38,038 nucleotides of DNA, taken from positions 1 to 38,038 of the forward strand of contig JAADCS010000041.1 of assembly GCA_013154295.1 (NCBI GenBank), read 5' to 3'. Origin of the DNA: Thermotogae bacterium (GTDB taxonomy: Bacteria > Hydrothermota > Hydrothermia > LBFQ01). A program made the position numbers and the translations under genes. The notes under the pieces are model-generated. The model made no database searches. It was not told the DNA's origin and saw only the letters and a list, made by a program, of their open reading frames with translations. Position 1 is the stretch's first letter, and each line of letters starts with the position of its first letter. This document shows, piece after piece, positions 15,393 to 22,499 of this stretch.

Positions 15393-15923
15393 CTACCCCA
15401 AGAGTCTAAGGAAAGCGATCAAAATACCCGCCAACGCCACAAACTGACCTACCCAGAAGATAAACATCCACCTTATAAGGTCCGACCGCAGGCTCCACAT
15501 ATCCGATCGTAAGCTCTCCATATCCGACCGCAAGCTCTCAATCTTGGAAAAGGTCTCTGTACGTAGCCTCTCCATATCCGACCGCAAGCTCTCCATATCT
15601 GATCTTAGGTCCCTCATATCCGATCGTAAGCTCTCTATATCCGACCGCAAGCTCTCAATCCTGGAAAAGGTCTCCGTACGTAGCCGCTCCATCTCCGACC
15701 GCAGGCTCTCTATCTCTGTCTTCATCTCCGACCGCAGACCCTCTATCCTCTCCACCATCTCTCCCCTCAACTTACCTATCTCCTTCCACACCTTGCTCAA
15801 CTCCAAGTAGAACTCCTTCCTTAGCTCCCCTAACTCCTCGGCCAGCCTACGAGCGAACCTCTCCTCCAAAACCTCTATGGACCTTGCCACCGTCTCCTCC
15901 TGCAGATGGCGTAGCATCTCCAC
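15393..15923 (-). CDS. DUF1640-like coiled-coil protein with C-terminal membrane helix (probably frameshifted at its 5' end)
   Basis: 176 residues in the main frame. An amphipathic start (EEFARR-type, VLEERFARRLAEELGELR) is followed by about 110 residues of heptads such as SLRSDME, then one C-terminal membrane segment (RWMFIFWVGQFVALAGILIA). This matches small DUF1640-type proteins, which typically start with a PKALREKLGEEG-like module. That module is present just upstream (PKALREKLGENG, 15940-15988) behind a start codon and -10 box, but one base out of frame with this ORF. The track start GTG 15923 has a possible GGGAG ribosome site. Either the gene is broken by a 1-nt loss, or two starts are used. 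Function of the family is unclear. Confidence 0.7.
   Translation of the reverse strand: MEMLRHLQEETVARSIEVLEERFARRLAEELGELRKEFYLELSKVWKEIGKLRGEMVERIEGLRSEMKTEIESLRSEMERLRTETFSRIESLRSDIESLRSDMRDLRSDMESLRSDMERLRTETFSKIESLRSDMESLRSDMWSLRSDLIRWMFIFWVGQFVALAGILIAFLRLLG
15479..15740 (-). repeat. Degenerate 21-bp heptad-coding repeats with a 117-bp duplication
   Basis: Around ten degenerate units of about 21 bp (core TCCGACCGCAAGCTCTC on the + strand) encode SLRSDME-type heptads. A longer block, beginning CTCAATC(T/C)TGGAAAAGG, occurs at about 15538 and again at about 15655, 117 bp apart (39 codons). Copy-number change by slippage or recombination is likely. Confidence 0.85.
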
Positions 15924-15988
15924 GAGACTTCGCTCCCGTTTTCCCCTAACTTCTCCCTTAGTGCTTTTGGTACGGTTATTATCGGCAT
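15924..15988 (-). other. Out-of-frame 5' module of the DUF1640-like gene
   Basis: ATG 15988 opens MPIITVPKALREKLGENG, the N-terminal signature expected for this family. The frame then enters the coiled-coil region in the wrong phase and stops after 37 codons. A -1 shift (or one missing base) near 15923-15925 would join it to the main ORF as ...NGSEVS-VEMLRHL. A TAAAAT box sits 6 nt before the ATG. Confidence 0.6.
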
Positions 15989-15994
15989 GGCTCT

Positions 15995-16000
15995 ATTTTA
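15995..16000 (-). promoter_or_regulatory. -10 box of the DUF1640-like gene, leaderless type
   Basis: CCTTAAAAT on the - strand, 6 nt before ATG 15988. It supports that ATG, not the downstream GTG, as the original start. Confidence 0.55.
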
Positions 16001-16049
16001 AGGGAGATAGATGCTCATAAGTTTGCTGTATCGTTTGCCCAATGGAGTG

Positions 16050-16086
16050 GTTTCACTTGGAGGCTAAATACCCTCACAGTGAAACC
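16050..16086. repeat. 37-nt dispersed palindromic repeat, copy 2
   Basis: GTTTCACTTGGAGGC, loop TAAATA, CCCTCACAGTGAAAC plus C. It has the same length and orientation as the copy at 574-610 with five differences. The stem here has three mismatches in 15. It lies in the 300-bp gap between the coiled-coil gene and the cupin gene. Apart from the promoters, nothing else in 16001-16288 is supported; the track ORFs there are unconvincing. Confidence 0.75.
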
Positions 16087-16275
16087 GAAGAAACGGCGAT
16101 ATGGCGGTCGCCAATTTGCCTTGGCGAATAAGCAACGAAGGCGTTCCTACCCATTTAAAAGGGACCTTTGCGAAGTGAAAAGGTATTACTTGGCTCACAG
16201 TCGTAAGAATAAAAGGAGCAACGATTGGAATAACTCTCGCTGTGCGAAAGAGTACAGTCGACCATGAAAACGGTT

Positions 16276-16281
16276 TAGAAT
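16276..16281 (+). promoter_or_regulatory. -10 box of the cupin gene, leaderless type
   Basis: TTTAGAAT ends 7 nt before ATG 16289. Confidence 0.65.
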
Positions 16282-16288
16282 TTTCACC

Positions 16289-16732
16289 ATGAAAAAGACC
16301 AAGGAAATACCTGTACATATTCCTTACGACGGCCAGACCTGGCCCGATGGTTATCCGATGCGGTACCGTCCCTATGTCAAAAAGGTGGTACTTTTGGGAG
16401 CGAGGAACGGTCTAAACTTTGAGGTCAGGTACTTTGAGATTCAACCTAAGCATGCCTCCTCATTAGAAAAACACGAACATCAACATGCCGTGATCATCCT
16501 CAAAGGTAAAGGGTGGGTTTTCGTCGGTGATACGGTGTATGAGGTCAAACCTTACGACGTCGTTTGGATACCTTCGTGGACGCCTCATCAACTCATAGCG
16601 CACGAGGATGAACCGTTGGGATTCCTTTGTATAGTCGACACGAAGAGAGATAGACCTATTCCCCTATCCAAAGAAGAGATAGAAAGGATAAAATCCGACC
16701 CCCAGTTGGCCGAGAAGGTAAAACTGCCGTAG
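16289..16732 (+). CDS. Cupin-domain protein
   Basis: 147 residues. A single small cupin barrel occupies about 45-130. The first cupin motif reads EKHEHQHAVIILKGKGWVFVGD with two metal-type His residues, and the second PYDVVWIPSWTPHQL with the third His. The N-terminal 35 residues (YDGQTWPDGYPMRYRPYVKKV) and C-terminal charged tail (RPIPLSKEEIERI) are extra. Single-domain cupins serve as sugar isomerases, dioxygenases or sensors; no substrate is suggested. It is followed by the LolC/E-like gene, whose -10 box includes this gene's TAG stop. The start is fixed by a leaderless-type promoter. Confidence 0.82.
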   Translation: MKKTKEIPVHIPYDGQTWPDGYPMRYRPYVKKVVLLGARNGLNFEVRYFEIQPKHASSLEKHEHQHAVIILKGKGWVFVGDTVYEVKPYDVVWIPSWTPHQLIAHEDEPLGFLCIVDTKRDRPIPLSKEEIERIKSDPQLAEKVKLP

Positions 16733-16735
16733 AAT
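16730..16735 (+). promoter_or_regulatory. -10 box of the LolC/E gene formed over the cupin stop codon
   Basis: TAGAAT, whose first three bases are the TAG stop of the cupin gene. It lies 10 nt before GTG 16746. Confidence 0.5.
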
Positions 16736-16745
16736 AGACTTCCCT

Positions 16746-17924
16746 GTGGGAGCGCACCTGTTTTTAATACGCAAGTATATTTTTTCAAGTGGAAGCCGTG
16801 TAGTTTCGGTGTTTGCCTTATTGAGTGTCCTCTCCATAGCATTGGGTGTGGCCATTCTGATAGTAGTAACGGGTATAATGAACGGTTTTCAAGGAGAACT
16901 GAAACGTCGTATTCTGATCCTACAGCCGCATATGCATATAACCCATCCGATGGGAGTTCCATTTAGAAATTTGAAGGAGGTTATGGCAGAACTGCGATCG
17001 TTGGGCATAGAACCCTCCCCTGCCATCCTGGGTAAGGTCATAATCCATAAAGGCAACTCCCTTGACGGAGTGGTGGTTAGGGCGCAAGATCTGACGCACG
17101 TTAAAAGGGAGCTCAAGGATTACATGGTGGCCGGTAAGATTGAGAGAGGAGCACTTCTGGGTGTGAGCTTGGCGTCACGCCTTGGGGTAGATCCAGGATC
17201 CGAAATTGAATTGGTGAGCCTACGCAAAACCCCCTTCGGCCCCCAAATGATCCCCTTCAAGGTTAAAGTGGTGGGTATATACGAAACTGGCTTGATGATG
17301 CACGACGACCAAACCGTGATCCTTGATCTCCAAACGGGTAGAAAGCTCTTCGGATTGGCCGAGGATGAAACTCCTCTAATCTTTGGATATGTTCCTGATC
17401 CTTACAAGGCCGATAAGTACTGTGCTAAGGTTTTTCAGCGTAACTATGCATGTACCTCATGGCAAAGTATAAACAGAACCCTCTTCGCCGCACTTCGTAT
17501 GGAACGGTTAGCCATAACGCTCTCATTTACTTTAATTCTCTTCATATCCGCCATAAACGTAGTGGTCTCTATAACGATGCTAACTCTGGAGAAAAGGTGG
17601 GAGATAGGTTTGATGAAAGCTTTGGGTTTCACCAAGTGGGATATAACCTCTGCCTTCACGGGGGTGGGAGGAATCTTAGGCATAGTAGGTGCCGCTGTGG
17701 GATCCCTCTTTGGATGGGGTATATCCTACGTAACGGACACCTACCGTTTGGTCAAACTACCGGCAGACGTATATATGATAGACTATGTCCCGATCAAACC
17801 GCAGATAACCGACTGGATGGTTGTTCTGATCCTCACTTTCGTTATATCCCTTGTCGCCGCCTTCATCCCGGCTATGGCTGCAGCCCGTTTAAAACCGGTA
17901 GATGCCCTGCGTAAGGTGGTATGA
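16746..17924 (+). CDS. LolC/LolE-type lipoprotein-releasing ABC permease (FtsX family)
   Basis: 392 residues with the LolC/E layout: an N-terminal membrane helix (SVLSIALGVAILIVVTGIMNG) after a basic segment, a large periplasmic MacB-PCD-like domain (about 45-250), then three C-terminal membrane helices (ITLSFTLILFISAIN; GVGGILGIVGAAVGSLFGWG; MVVLILTFVISLVAAFIPA) and the closing AAARLKPVDALR. The coupling segment RWEIGLMKALGF is typical. LolCDE extracts lipoproteins from the inner membrane for transfer to the outer membrane. The ATPase LolD and a second permease are not adjacent, so one protein may serve as homodimer or the partners are elsewhere. A lipoprotein candidate lies at 23900. GTG start, leaderless type. 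Confidence 0.85.
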   Translation: MGAHLFLIRKYIFSSGSRVVSVFALLSVLSIALGVAILIVVTGIMNGFQGELKRRILILQPHMHITHPMGVPFRNLKEVMAELRSLGIEPSPAILGKVIIHKGNSLDGVVVRAQDLTHVKRELKDYMVAGKIERGALLGVSLASRLGVDPGSEIELVSLRKTPFGPQMIPFKVKVVGIYETGLMMHDDQTVILDLQTGRKLFGLAEDETPLIFGYVPDPYKADKYCAKVFQRNYACTSWQSINRTLFAALRMERLAITLSFTLILFISAINVVVSITMLTLEKRWEIGLMKALGFTKWDITSAFTGVGGILGIVGAAVGSLFGWGISYVTDTYRLVKLPADVYMIDYVPIKPQITDWMVVLILTFVISLVAAFIPAMAAARLKPVDALRKVV

Positions 17925-17952
17925 AATCGTCTGATCTTCAAAAGAGGCAAAT

Positions 17953-19455
17953 TTGAAAAGGGAGAGAATAGCCTTACTTCTGCTGCGCCTTTTATGGGTA
18001 GTCCTGGCCGTCTCACTCCTTTCCAATGTGGGTTTCAGGATACCCACAAAAACTCAGGTGCTTCTGGATTTTTCTTACAGCGCGAGAACGCTGTTTACAA
18101 CTGACACCCTCCTCGCTTTGGAGGAGAAGTTTAAGAAGGCCGGTTTCGAAGTTAAACGCTTCGGATCGGACACTTTAACCGATCTCTATACCGCCCTCAA
18201 GGGAGCTTCCTCGCCTGTTCTTCTGGTATCCGACGGTGCTCACAATTCTTCCGGAGATCCCGTAAGTCTAGCCTACGACCGTGAGATAAACATTTTGGTT
18301 CCCAAGACTCATTCTCCTCCGCCTATGATCACCCATGTCTGGATGAAAAATCCAGCAGTATTAGGCGAAAAGGCGCGCATAACGGTGCAGCTTTCCAACT
18401 CGGAAGGTGATACCATCTCTCTACGTTATGAAGGTAAAACCTACAGGAAATGGGCTAAGGATAGTGCCAATTTTTCGGTTCCTGTCAGAAGGAGCGGCTT
18501 GAGGGTTGAGATTACCTCCAGCCGAGATACGGTAACTTTCAAACTGTACGCCCGCCGCCCAAAGGGGTTGGGTGTGGTAGCATGGAGCTTAACCCCCACG
18601 ATAAGATTCGTACGTTGGCAAATACCACAGGCTCATTTTCTCCTGATGCGCGAGGATACGGTGAATTTGAAGAACTTTTCCTTCATCGTGGCAGTCGATC
18701 CTCCCCATGATCTTATAGATCCCAATAGACCTTCGCTTTATGTTATAGGCAGGCGCAGTGCCTTTCGCGAAATGAAAAGCAAGTTCTATCTGAGCGGTAA
18801 GGCACCCCCTCTGGATATACTTTATGAGCTACCGTTTAAACCGGATCACGTATATGAGAAGACAGGACGTTTCCCACTTATAGCCTCAAAAGGAAACGCA
18901 TTGTTTATCCTTTCTCCTAACATCTGGAAGGTTTGGCTAGCTGATCCGGATGCCTACGATCGTTTCGTTAGGTACCTTCAGGAGTTCCTGATGGAGGATT
19001 ACGATATTTATACCGAAAAACCATTATATGCTCCCGGTGAGTTACTCCGTCTCTTCGTTTTTCCCCCCTTTCCCATGGAAGTCTCACTAAACGGGGGCAA
19101 ACCTTTTAGGATAACCGGTATGTACGTGCTTCATAGAAGAGTGAAAAAAGGCGACACCCTGTTTATAGTGAGGACTTTCAAAAAATCCAAACCGCTGGGA
19201 TCGGATAGTATACGGATAACTCTGCGTTCCACACCTGCCGAAAAGGTATATCTGAAGGTGGATACCACCTTGCTGGGGGAACTGGCGACCATCTCCAACG
19301 GTATCATATTCAACGACGCCGACAGTGCTATCGCCGGTATGCGTCGGCGATCCGGACGGAACTTCCATTTATCCTCCCTACAGTTACTCTTCGTTTTGGT
19401 TGTCCTGATGGCGTGGATCGAGTGGTTCATGAGACGAACGAGAGGACTCATCTAA
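17953..19455 (+). CDS. Membrane-anchored protein with degenerate vWA-like domain, unknown
   Basis: 500 residues from TTG 17953, with an AGAGG ribosome site 6 nt before. A basic N-terminus leads into a membrane helix (LLLLRLLWVVLAVSLLS). Next comes a segment like a von Willebrand A fold (QVLLDFSYSARTL in place of a DxSxS motif, and VLLVSDGAHNSSGDP). A long beta-rich region follows, then a second membrane helix near the C-terminus (LLFVLVVLMAWIEWFM). This two-anchor layout resembles bacterial BatA-like or vWA membrane proteins, but the metal-site residues are altered: DFSYSA keeps Asp and two Ser, while the rest is not clear. It lies between a LolC/E gene and folC. Family assignment is tentative. 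Confidence 0.55.
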   Translation: MKRERIALLLLRLLWVVLAVSLLSNVGFRIPTKTQVLLDFSYSARTLFTTDTLLALEEKFKKAGFEVKRFGSDTLTDLYTALKGASSPVLLVSDGAHNSSGDPVSLAYDREINILVPKTHSPPPMITHVWMKNPAVLGEKARITVQLSNSEGDTISLRYEGKTYRKWAKDSANFSVPVRRSGLRVEITSSRDTVTFKLYARRPKGLGVVAWSLTPTIRFVRWQIPQAHFLLMREDTVNLKNFSFIVAVDPPHDLIDPNRPSLYVIGRRSAFREMKSKFYLSGKAPPLDILYELPFKPDHVYEKTGRFPLIASKGNALFILSPNIWKVWLADPDAYDRFVRYLQEFLMEDYDIYTEKPLYAPGELLRLFVFPPFPMEVSLNGGKPFRITGMYVLHRRVKKGDTLFIVRTFKKSKPLGSDSIRITLRSTPAEKVYLKVDTTLLGELATISNGIIFNDADSAIAGMRRRSGRNFHLSSLQLLFVLVVLMAWIEWFMRRTRGLI

Positions 19456-19464
19456 AGGCGACTT

Positions 19465-19470
19465 TACAAT
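19465..19470 (+). promoter_or_regulatory. -10 box of folC, leaderless type
   Basis: TTTACAAT ends 6 nt before TTG 19477. It supports the TTG as start. Confidence 0.6.
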
Positions 19471-19476
19471 TTTTCC

Positions 19477-20700
19477 TTGAACTATCACGGGGTCCTTCTC
19501 CGGTTACACAGACTGGCCAACTACGAACGTAAGAAGGGATTTGTTAAAGATATTGGAAGATTTAGAGAGCTCCTGAGATGTTTAAAAGATCCCCATTTGC
19601 GTTTGAAAGCTCCAATCCTTATCGCCGGAACCAAGGGTAAAGGTTCCGTAGCCCACATGGTTAGCCGGGCGCTTCGGAATGCCGGGTTTAAGGTGGGCTT
19701 GAATGTATCCCCGCATCTGCTAAGCATTCGTGAGAGAATCCAAATAAACGGTGCTCCTATATCCAAAGAGGATTTCGCTGACGTTCTGGGTAAGGTGTTC
19801 GAGGTACTACGTGATGGATGTGAGACTACCTTTTTCGAGGCTATAACCTCGGCATCTTTCCTGTATTTCTTAAAGGAAAATACCGATTACCAGGTCTTTG
19901 AGGTTGGTCTTGGAGGAAGGTTGGATGCTACCAACGTGGTCCTGCAGAGAGTGGGTGTCATAACCCGCATACATTACGACCACACATCAATCTTGGGCGA
20001 TACTTTAGAGCAGATAGCTGAAGAAAAGGCGGGTATAATAAAAAGTGGCTCGCCGGTAATAACACCAGAAAGCAACGTCAAGGTCTTAGACGTTATAAGT
20101 AAGAAGGCCAAAGAGAGAGGTAGTAAGGTTATCGTCGTAAAGCACAGGGTGCTAGAGGTAAGTAGGAGAGGTACCACTTTTGAGACCGATGGTAGAATCT
20201 TTACCCTTCCCCTATTGGGCAGGTTTCAGGCGGAAAACGGGGCTTTGGCTTACCATGTCCTAAAGATCCTGGGAGTGGAGTTTGATCCCTCCGGTGTGGT
20301 CGTACCGGGTCGTATGCAAGTTCTAAGGGATTCACCGCTGCTTCTGGTGGATGGTGCCCATAACCCTGTATCCTCTCGCATGCTGGTTGAGAGTCTCAAA
20401 CGTATATTTCCTCGTACGAGATTCAACTTTGTGCTAGCTTTCAGCCGTGGCAAGGATTATCATACTTTTCTAAAGGATCTCATAGAGGTAGCCGATTGGA
20501 TCTTCATAACCCGATACCCATGGAGAAGGAGCGAGGAGGCGGAAAACGTCGCCAGAGTGTGTTATACGTTACACGGTAGGTGTTCGGTACTATCCGACGT
20601 TTCGGCCATCCAGAACGTGATCCATGGAAATACCGTGATAACCGGTTCCCTCTATCTGCTGGGAAACTTCCTCAAATGGTGGTGGAGCGATGGGGATTGA
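19477..20700 (+). CDS. folC: Folylpolyglutamate synthase / dihydrofolate synthase
   Basis: 407 residues, the usual FolC length. It adds glutamate to (dihydro)pteroate or folates using ATP. Motifs: P-loop GTKGKGSVAHMVSRAL, SPHLLSIRERIQING (substrate loop), EVGLGGRLDATNV, YDHTSILGDTLEQIAEEKAGII with the Mur-ligase His/Lys, and VDGAHNP in the C-terminal domain. It is a Mur-ligase relative, like murC further on. TTG is the start because a TACAAT box lies 6 nt upstream and the protein begins at the normal family position (about 50 residues before the P-loop). In folate terms it complements the PTPS-III gene at 1920-2264. Confidence 0.93.
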   Translation: MNYHGVLLRLHRLANYERKKGFVKDIGRFRELLRCLKDPHLRLKAPILIAGTKGKGSVAHMVSRALRNAGFKVGLNVSPHLLSIRERIQINGAPISKEDFADVLGKVFEVLRDGCETTFFEAITSASFLYFLKENTDYQVFEVGLGGRLDATNVVLQRVGVITRIHYDHTSILGDTLEQIAEEKAGIIKSGSPVITPESNVKVLDVISKKAKERGSKVIVVKHRVLEVSRRGTTFETDGRIFTLPLLGRFQAENGALAYHVLKILGVEFDPSGVVVPGRMQVLRDSPLLLVDGAHNPVSSRMLVESLKRIFPRTRFNFVLAFSRGKDYHTFLKDLIEVADWIFITRYPWRRSEEAENVARVCYTLHGRCSVLSDVSAIQNVIHGNTVITGSLYLLGNFLKWWWSDGD

Positions 20701-20731
20701 CCGTGCGGAAAAGAGAGATGGCAAACCACCT

Positions 20732-20737
20732 TAAACT
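20732..20737 (+). promoter_or_regulatory. -10-like box of the alpha/beta hydrolase gene
   Basis: ACCTTAAACT ends 6 nt before ATG 20744. It is the weakest of the series (TAAACT instead of TANAAT), but position and flank agree. Confidence 0.4.
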
Positions 20738-20743
20738 AAGTGT

Positions 20744-21397
20744 ATGGTCATCTTTCAGACCCTCTATACCACGGCAGCTTTGAAGTCGTTGGTACTGTTG
20801 CCTCAACAGGGAAATGGCAAGTACGTCCTCTTTATCCATGGCTCGTTGATGAAACCGGAGGATTACATGCCTTTACTTCTTAAGTTGGCCGAGGCTCGCT
20901 ACACTGTGATAGCACCCTACTACAACATGCATATCTTTGCCAACGTGGGGAGACTGTCGGAGGTTACCTTGGATCTACTGTATGAACTGAAGGACTCTCT
21001 AAAACTCCGATCAGGATGCTTCATGGGACATTCCATGGGAGGCTTCGTGGCTCTTCAAATTTCGGATTCTGCCCACTGTTTGATATTGCTGTCGCCTTAT
21101 CTACCTCCCCTATCGAAACCGAAGAGGGTAAAAATTCCAGTTCTCATATTTGCCGGCGCCAAAGACTTCCTAACCCCCCTACCCTTACACCAGAGACCCA
21201 TCTTTGATAGGGCTACGAACGATCGTGCGCTCATATTGATGAAAAAAGGTACCCATAACCAGTATCTGGGGCGAAACATAATATGGGATTTTTTAGCCGG
21301 TTGGCCTCCAATCAATCAGCCGAGGACCTACGATACGATAGCGCCGCTTATATTGCGTTTCATGGGAGGGGAATTGGGAGATCCGTTACACCCGTAG
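20744..21397 (+). CDS. Alpha/beta-hydrolase fold protein
   Basis: 217 residues. The oxyanion region reads YVLFIHGSLMKPEDY, the nucleophile elbow is GHSMGG (GxSxG with Ser), and an acidic residue follows a strand in FAGAKDFLTPLP. The His is likely that of KGTHNQYL. All three members of a Ser-Asp-His triad are thus present in order. The C-terminal part (WDFLAGWPPINQPRT) is a little extended. Esterase, lipase or thioesterase activity is possible; nothing selects among them. The stop TAG is part of the -10 box of the next gene. No signal peptide, so cytoplasmic. Confidence 0.82.
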   Translation: MVIFQTLYTTAALKSLVLLPQQGNGKYVLFIHGSLMKPEDYMPLLLKLAEARYTVIAPYYNMHIFANVGRLSEVTLDLLYELKDSLKLRSGCFMGHSMGGFVALQISDSAHCLILLSPYLPPLSKPKRVKIPVLIFAGAKDFLTPLPLHQRPIFDRATNDRALILMKKGTHNQYLGRNIIWDFLAGWPPINQPRTYDTIAPLILRFMGGELGDPLHP

Positions 21398-21400
21398 AAT
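21395..21400 (+). promoter_or_regulatory. -10 box of the M20 peptidase gene formed over the previous stop
   Basis: CCGTAGAAT: the TAG is the hydrolase stop codon. The box ends 7 nt before ATG 21408. Confidence 0.55.
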
Positions 21401-21407
21401 GCATGTT

Positions 21408-22499
21408 ATGGACCCTCTAAGAAGCCTGTTGAAGACCCTCATACACTTTGAGACGGTAGCGGAGAGACCGGATCAACTGATGGCCGTTATAAACTACGCG
21501 GAGAAGTATCTAGAACACCCCAACTTGCGGATAGACCGCTTCTTAAAGAACGAAAAACCTTCCATAGTGGTCAGCTTCAAAAGAAGCAATCGGGATAGGC
21601 ACTTCAAGGTAATCTTTGCAGGCCACTTAGACGTGGTTCCGGGAAGAAGAGAACAGTTTATAGCAGAGGAGAGGGACGGCCGTATGTACGGCCGGGGAGC
21701 CTTAGATATGAAAGGTCCCTGTGCAGTTATGATGAAGTTGTTCAAAGACCTAGCCGAAGGTGGGGCCAAGCCGGATATAGCTCTCATGCTTACTACAGAC
21801 GAGGAGATAGGAAGTGACAACGGTGTGAGGTATCTACTGGAGGACGAAGGTTTCTCCTCGGATTTTGCCGTTATACCGGACTCCGGTGAGAATTTCCACA
21901 TCATAACCGACGAGAAGGGTGCCTTGCACTTTGCGGTCGAGTTTAAAGGGAAACCGGCCCATGGTTCCATGCCCTGGTTGGGTGAAAGCGCCATAGAGAA
22001 GGCTTTGAGATTCTACGAGGATATAAAGGGAACGCTCCTTTATAAATCTAATGATCCTGAACACTGGCATAACACTCTAACCTTGGGCAAGTTTCAAGGC
22101 GGCAAAAAGGTCAATCAAGTTCCTCCCAACGCTCGTATGGAGTTGGATTTCAGGTTCGTACCGCCTTATACGTTGGAAGAAATAAAGAACACCGTAACGT
22201 ATGTGGCCAAAAAGTACGGAGCCAAGGTGGAAATTCTTTCGGAAGGGGAACCTTTTTCAACCGATTTGAACCATCCTATATCCTTAGCCTTCATAGAGGC
22301 CGTTAGGGAGGTCTTAAAGGAGGTTAAATTCGGTAGAACCCATGGTGCTACGGATGGGCGTTTCTTCGCCAAAAAAGGTATCCCCGTTATGATGATATAT
22401 CCGGAGGGAGGTGATATTCATGGCGATAACGAGTGGGTTGACATCACATCCTTAAAGATCCTCTACGACATATTCGTTGCCTTCGTGCGACGCATATAG
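21408..22499 (+). CDS. M20 family metallopeptidase/deacylase (ArgE/DapE-like)
   Basis: 363 residues. The two-zinc site is visible in order: FAGHLDVVPG (His and Asp), GRGALDMKGP (bridging Asp), TTDEEIGSDNG (catalytic and metal Glu pair), VIPDSGE (Asp), and a final His in GGDIHGDNEW. HGSMPWLG and HGATDGRF belong to the dimerisation and substrate part. The family includes succinyl-diaminopimelate desuccinylase, acetylornithine deacetylase and dipeptidases; murC on the opposite strand makes a cell-wall role possible but not shown. ATG 21408 fits the -10 spacing; the track's ATG 21399 lies inside the -10 box. The 3' end overlaps murC by 37 nt, tail to tail. Confidence 0.87.
   Translation: MDPLRSLLKTLIHFETVAERPDQLMAVINYAEKYLEHPNLRIDRFLKNEKPSIVVSFKRSNRDRHFKVIFAGHLDVVPGRREQFIAEERDGRMYGRGALDMKGPCAVMMKLFKDLAEGGAKPDIALMLTTDEEIGSDNGVRYLLEDEGFSSDFAVIPDSGENFHIITDEKGALHFAVEFKGKPAHGSMPWLGESAIEKALRFYEDIKGTLLYKSNDPEHWHNTLTLGKFQGGKKVNQVPPNARMELDFRFVPPYTLEEIKNTVTYVAKKYGAKVEILSEGEPFSTDLNHPISLAFIEAVREVLKEVKFGRTHGATDGRFFAKKGIPVMMIYPEGGDIHGDNEWVDITSLKILYDIFVAFVRRI

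Noticed and set aside
15166-15447. 93-aa + strand ORF between the TatD-like and DUF1640-like genes
   Set aside because: It is antisense to the TatD start and to the end of the coiled-coil gene, with no ribosome site or conserved pattern.
574-16086. CRISPR array or solo CRISPR repeats
   Set aside because: Only two copies, 15 kb apart, with five differences and no spacers or cas genes in the window. Kept as a dispersed palindromic repeat.
16064-16318. Track ORFs 16064-16318 (-) and 16079-16267 (+) in the cupin upstream region
   Set aside because: They run across the palindromic repeat and the cupin promoter/start, have no ribosome site or recognisable pattern, and are mutually antisense.
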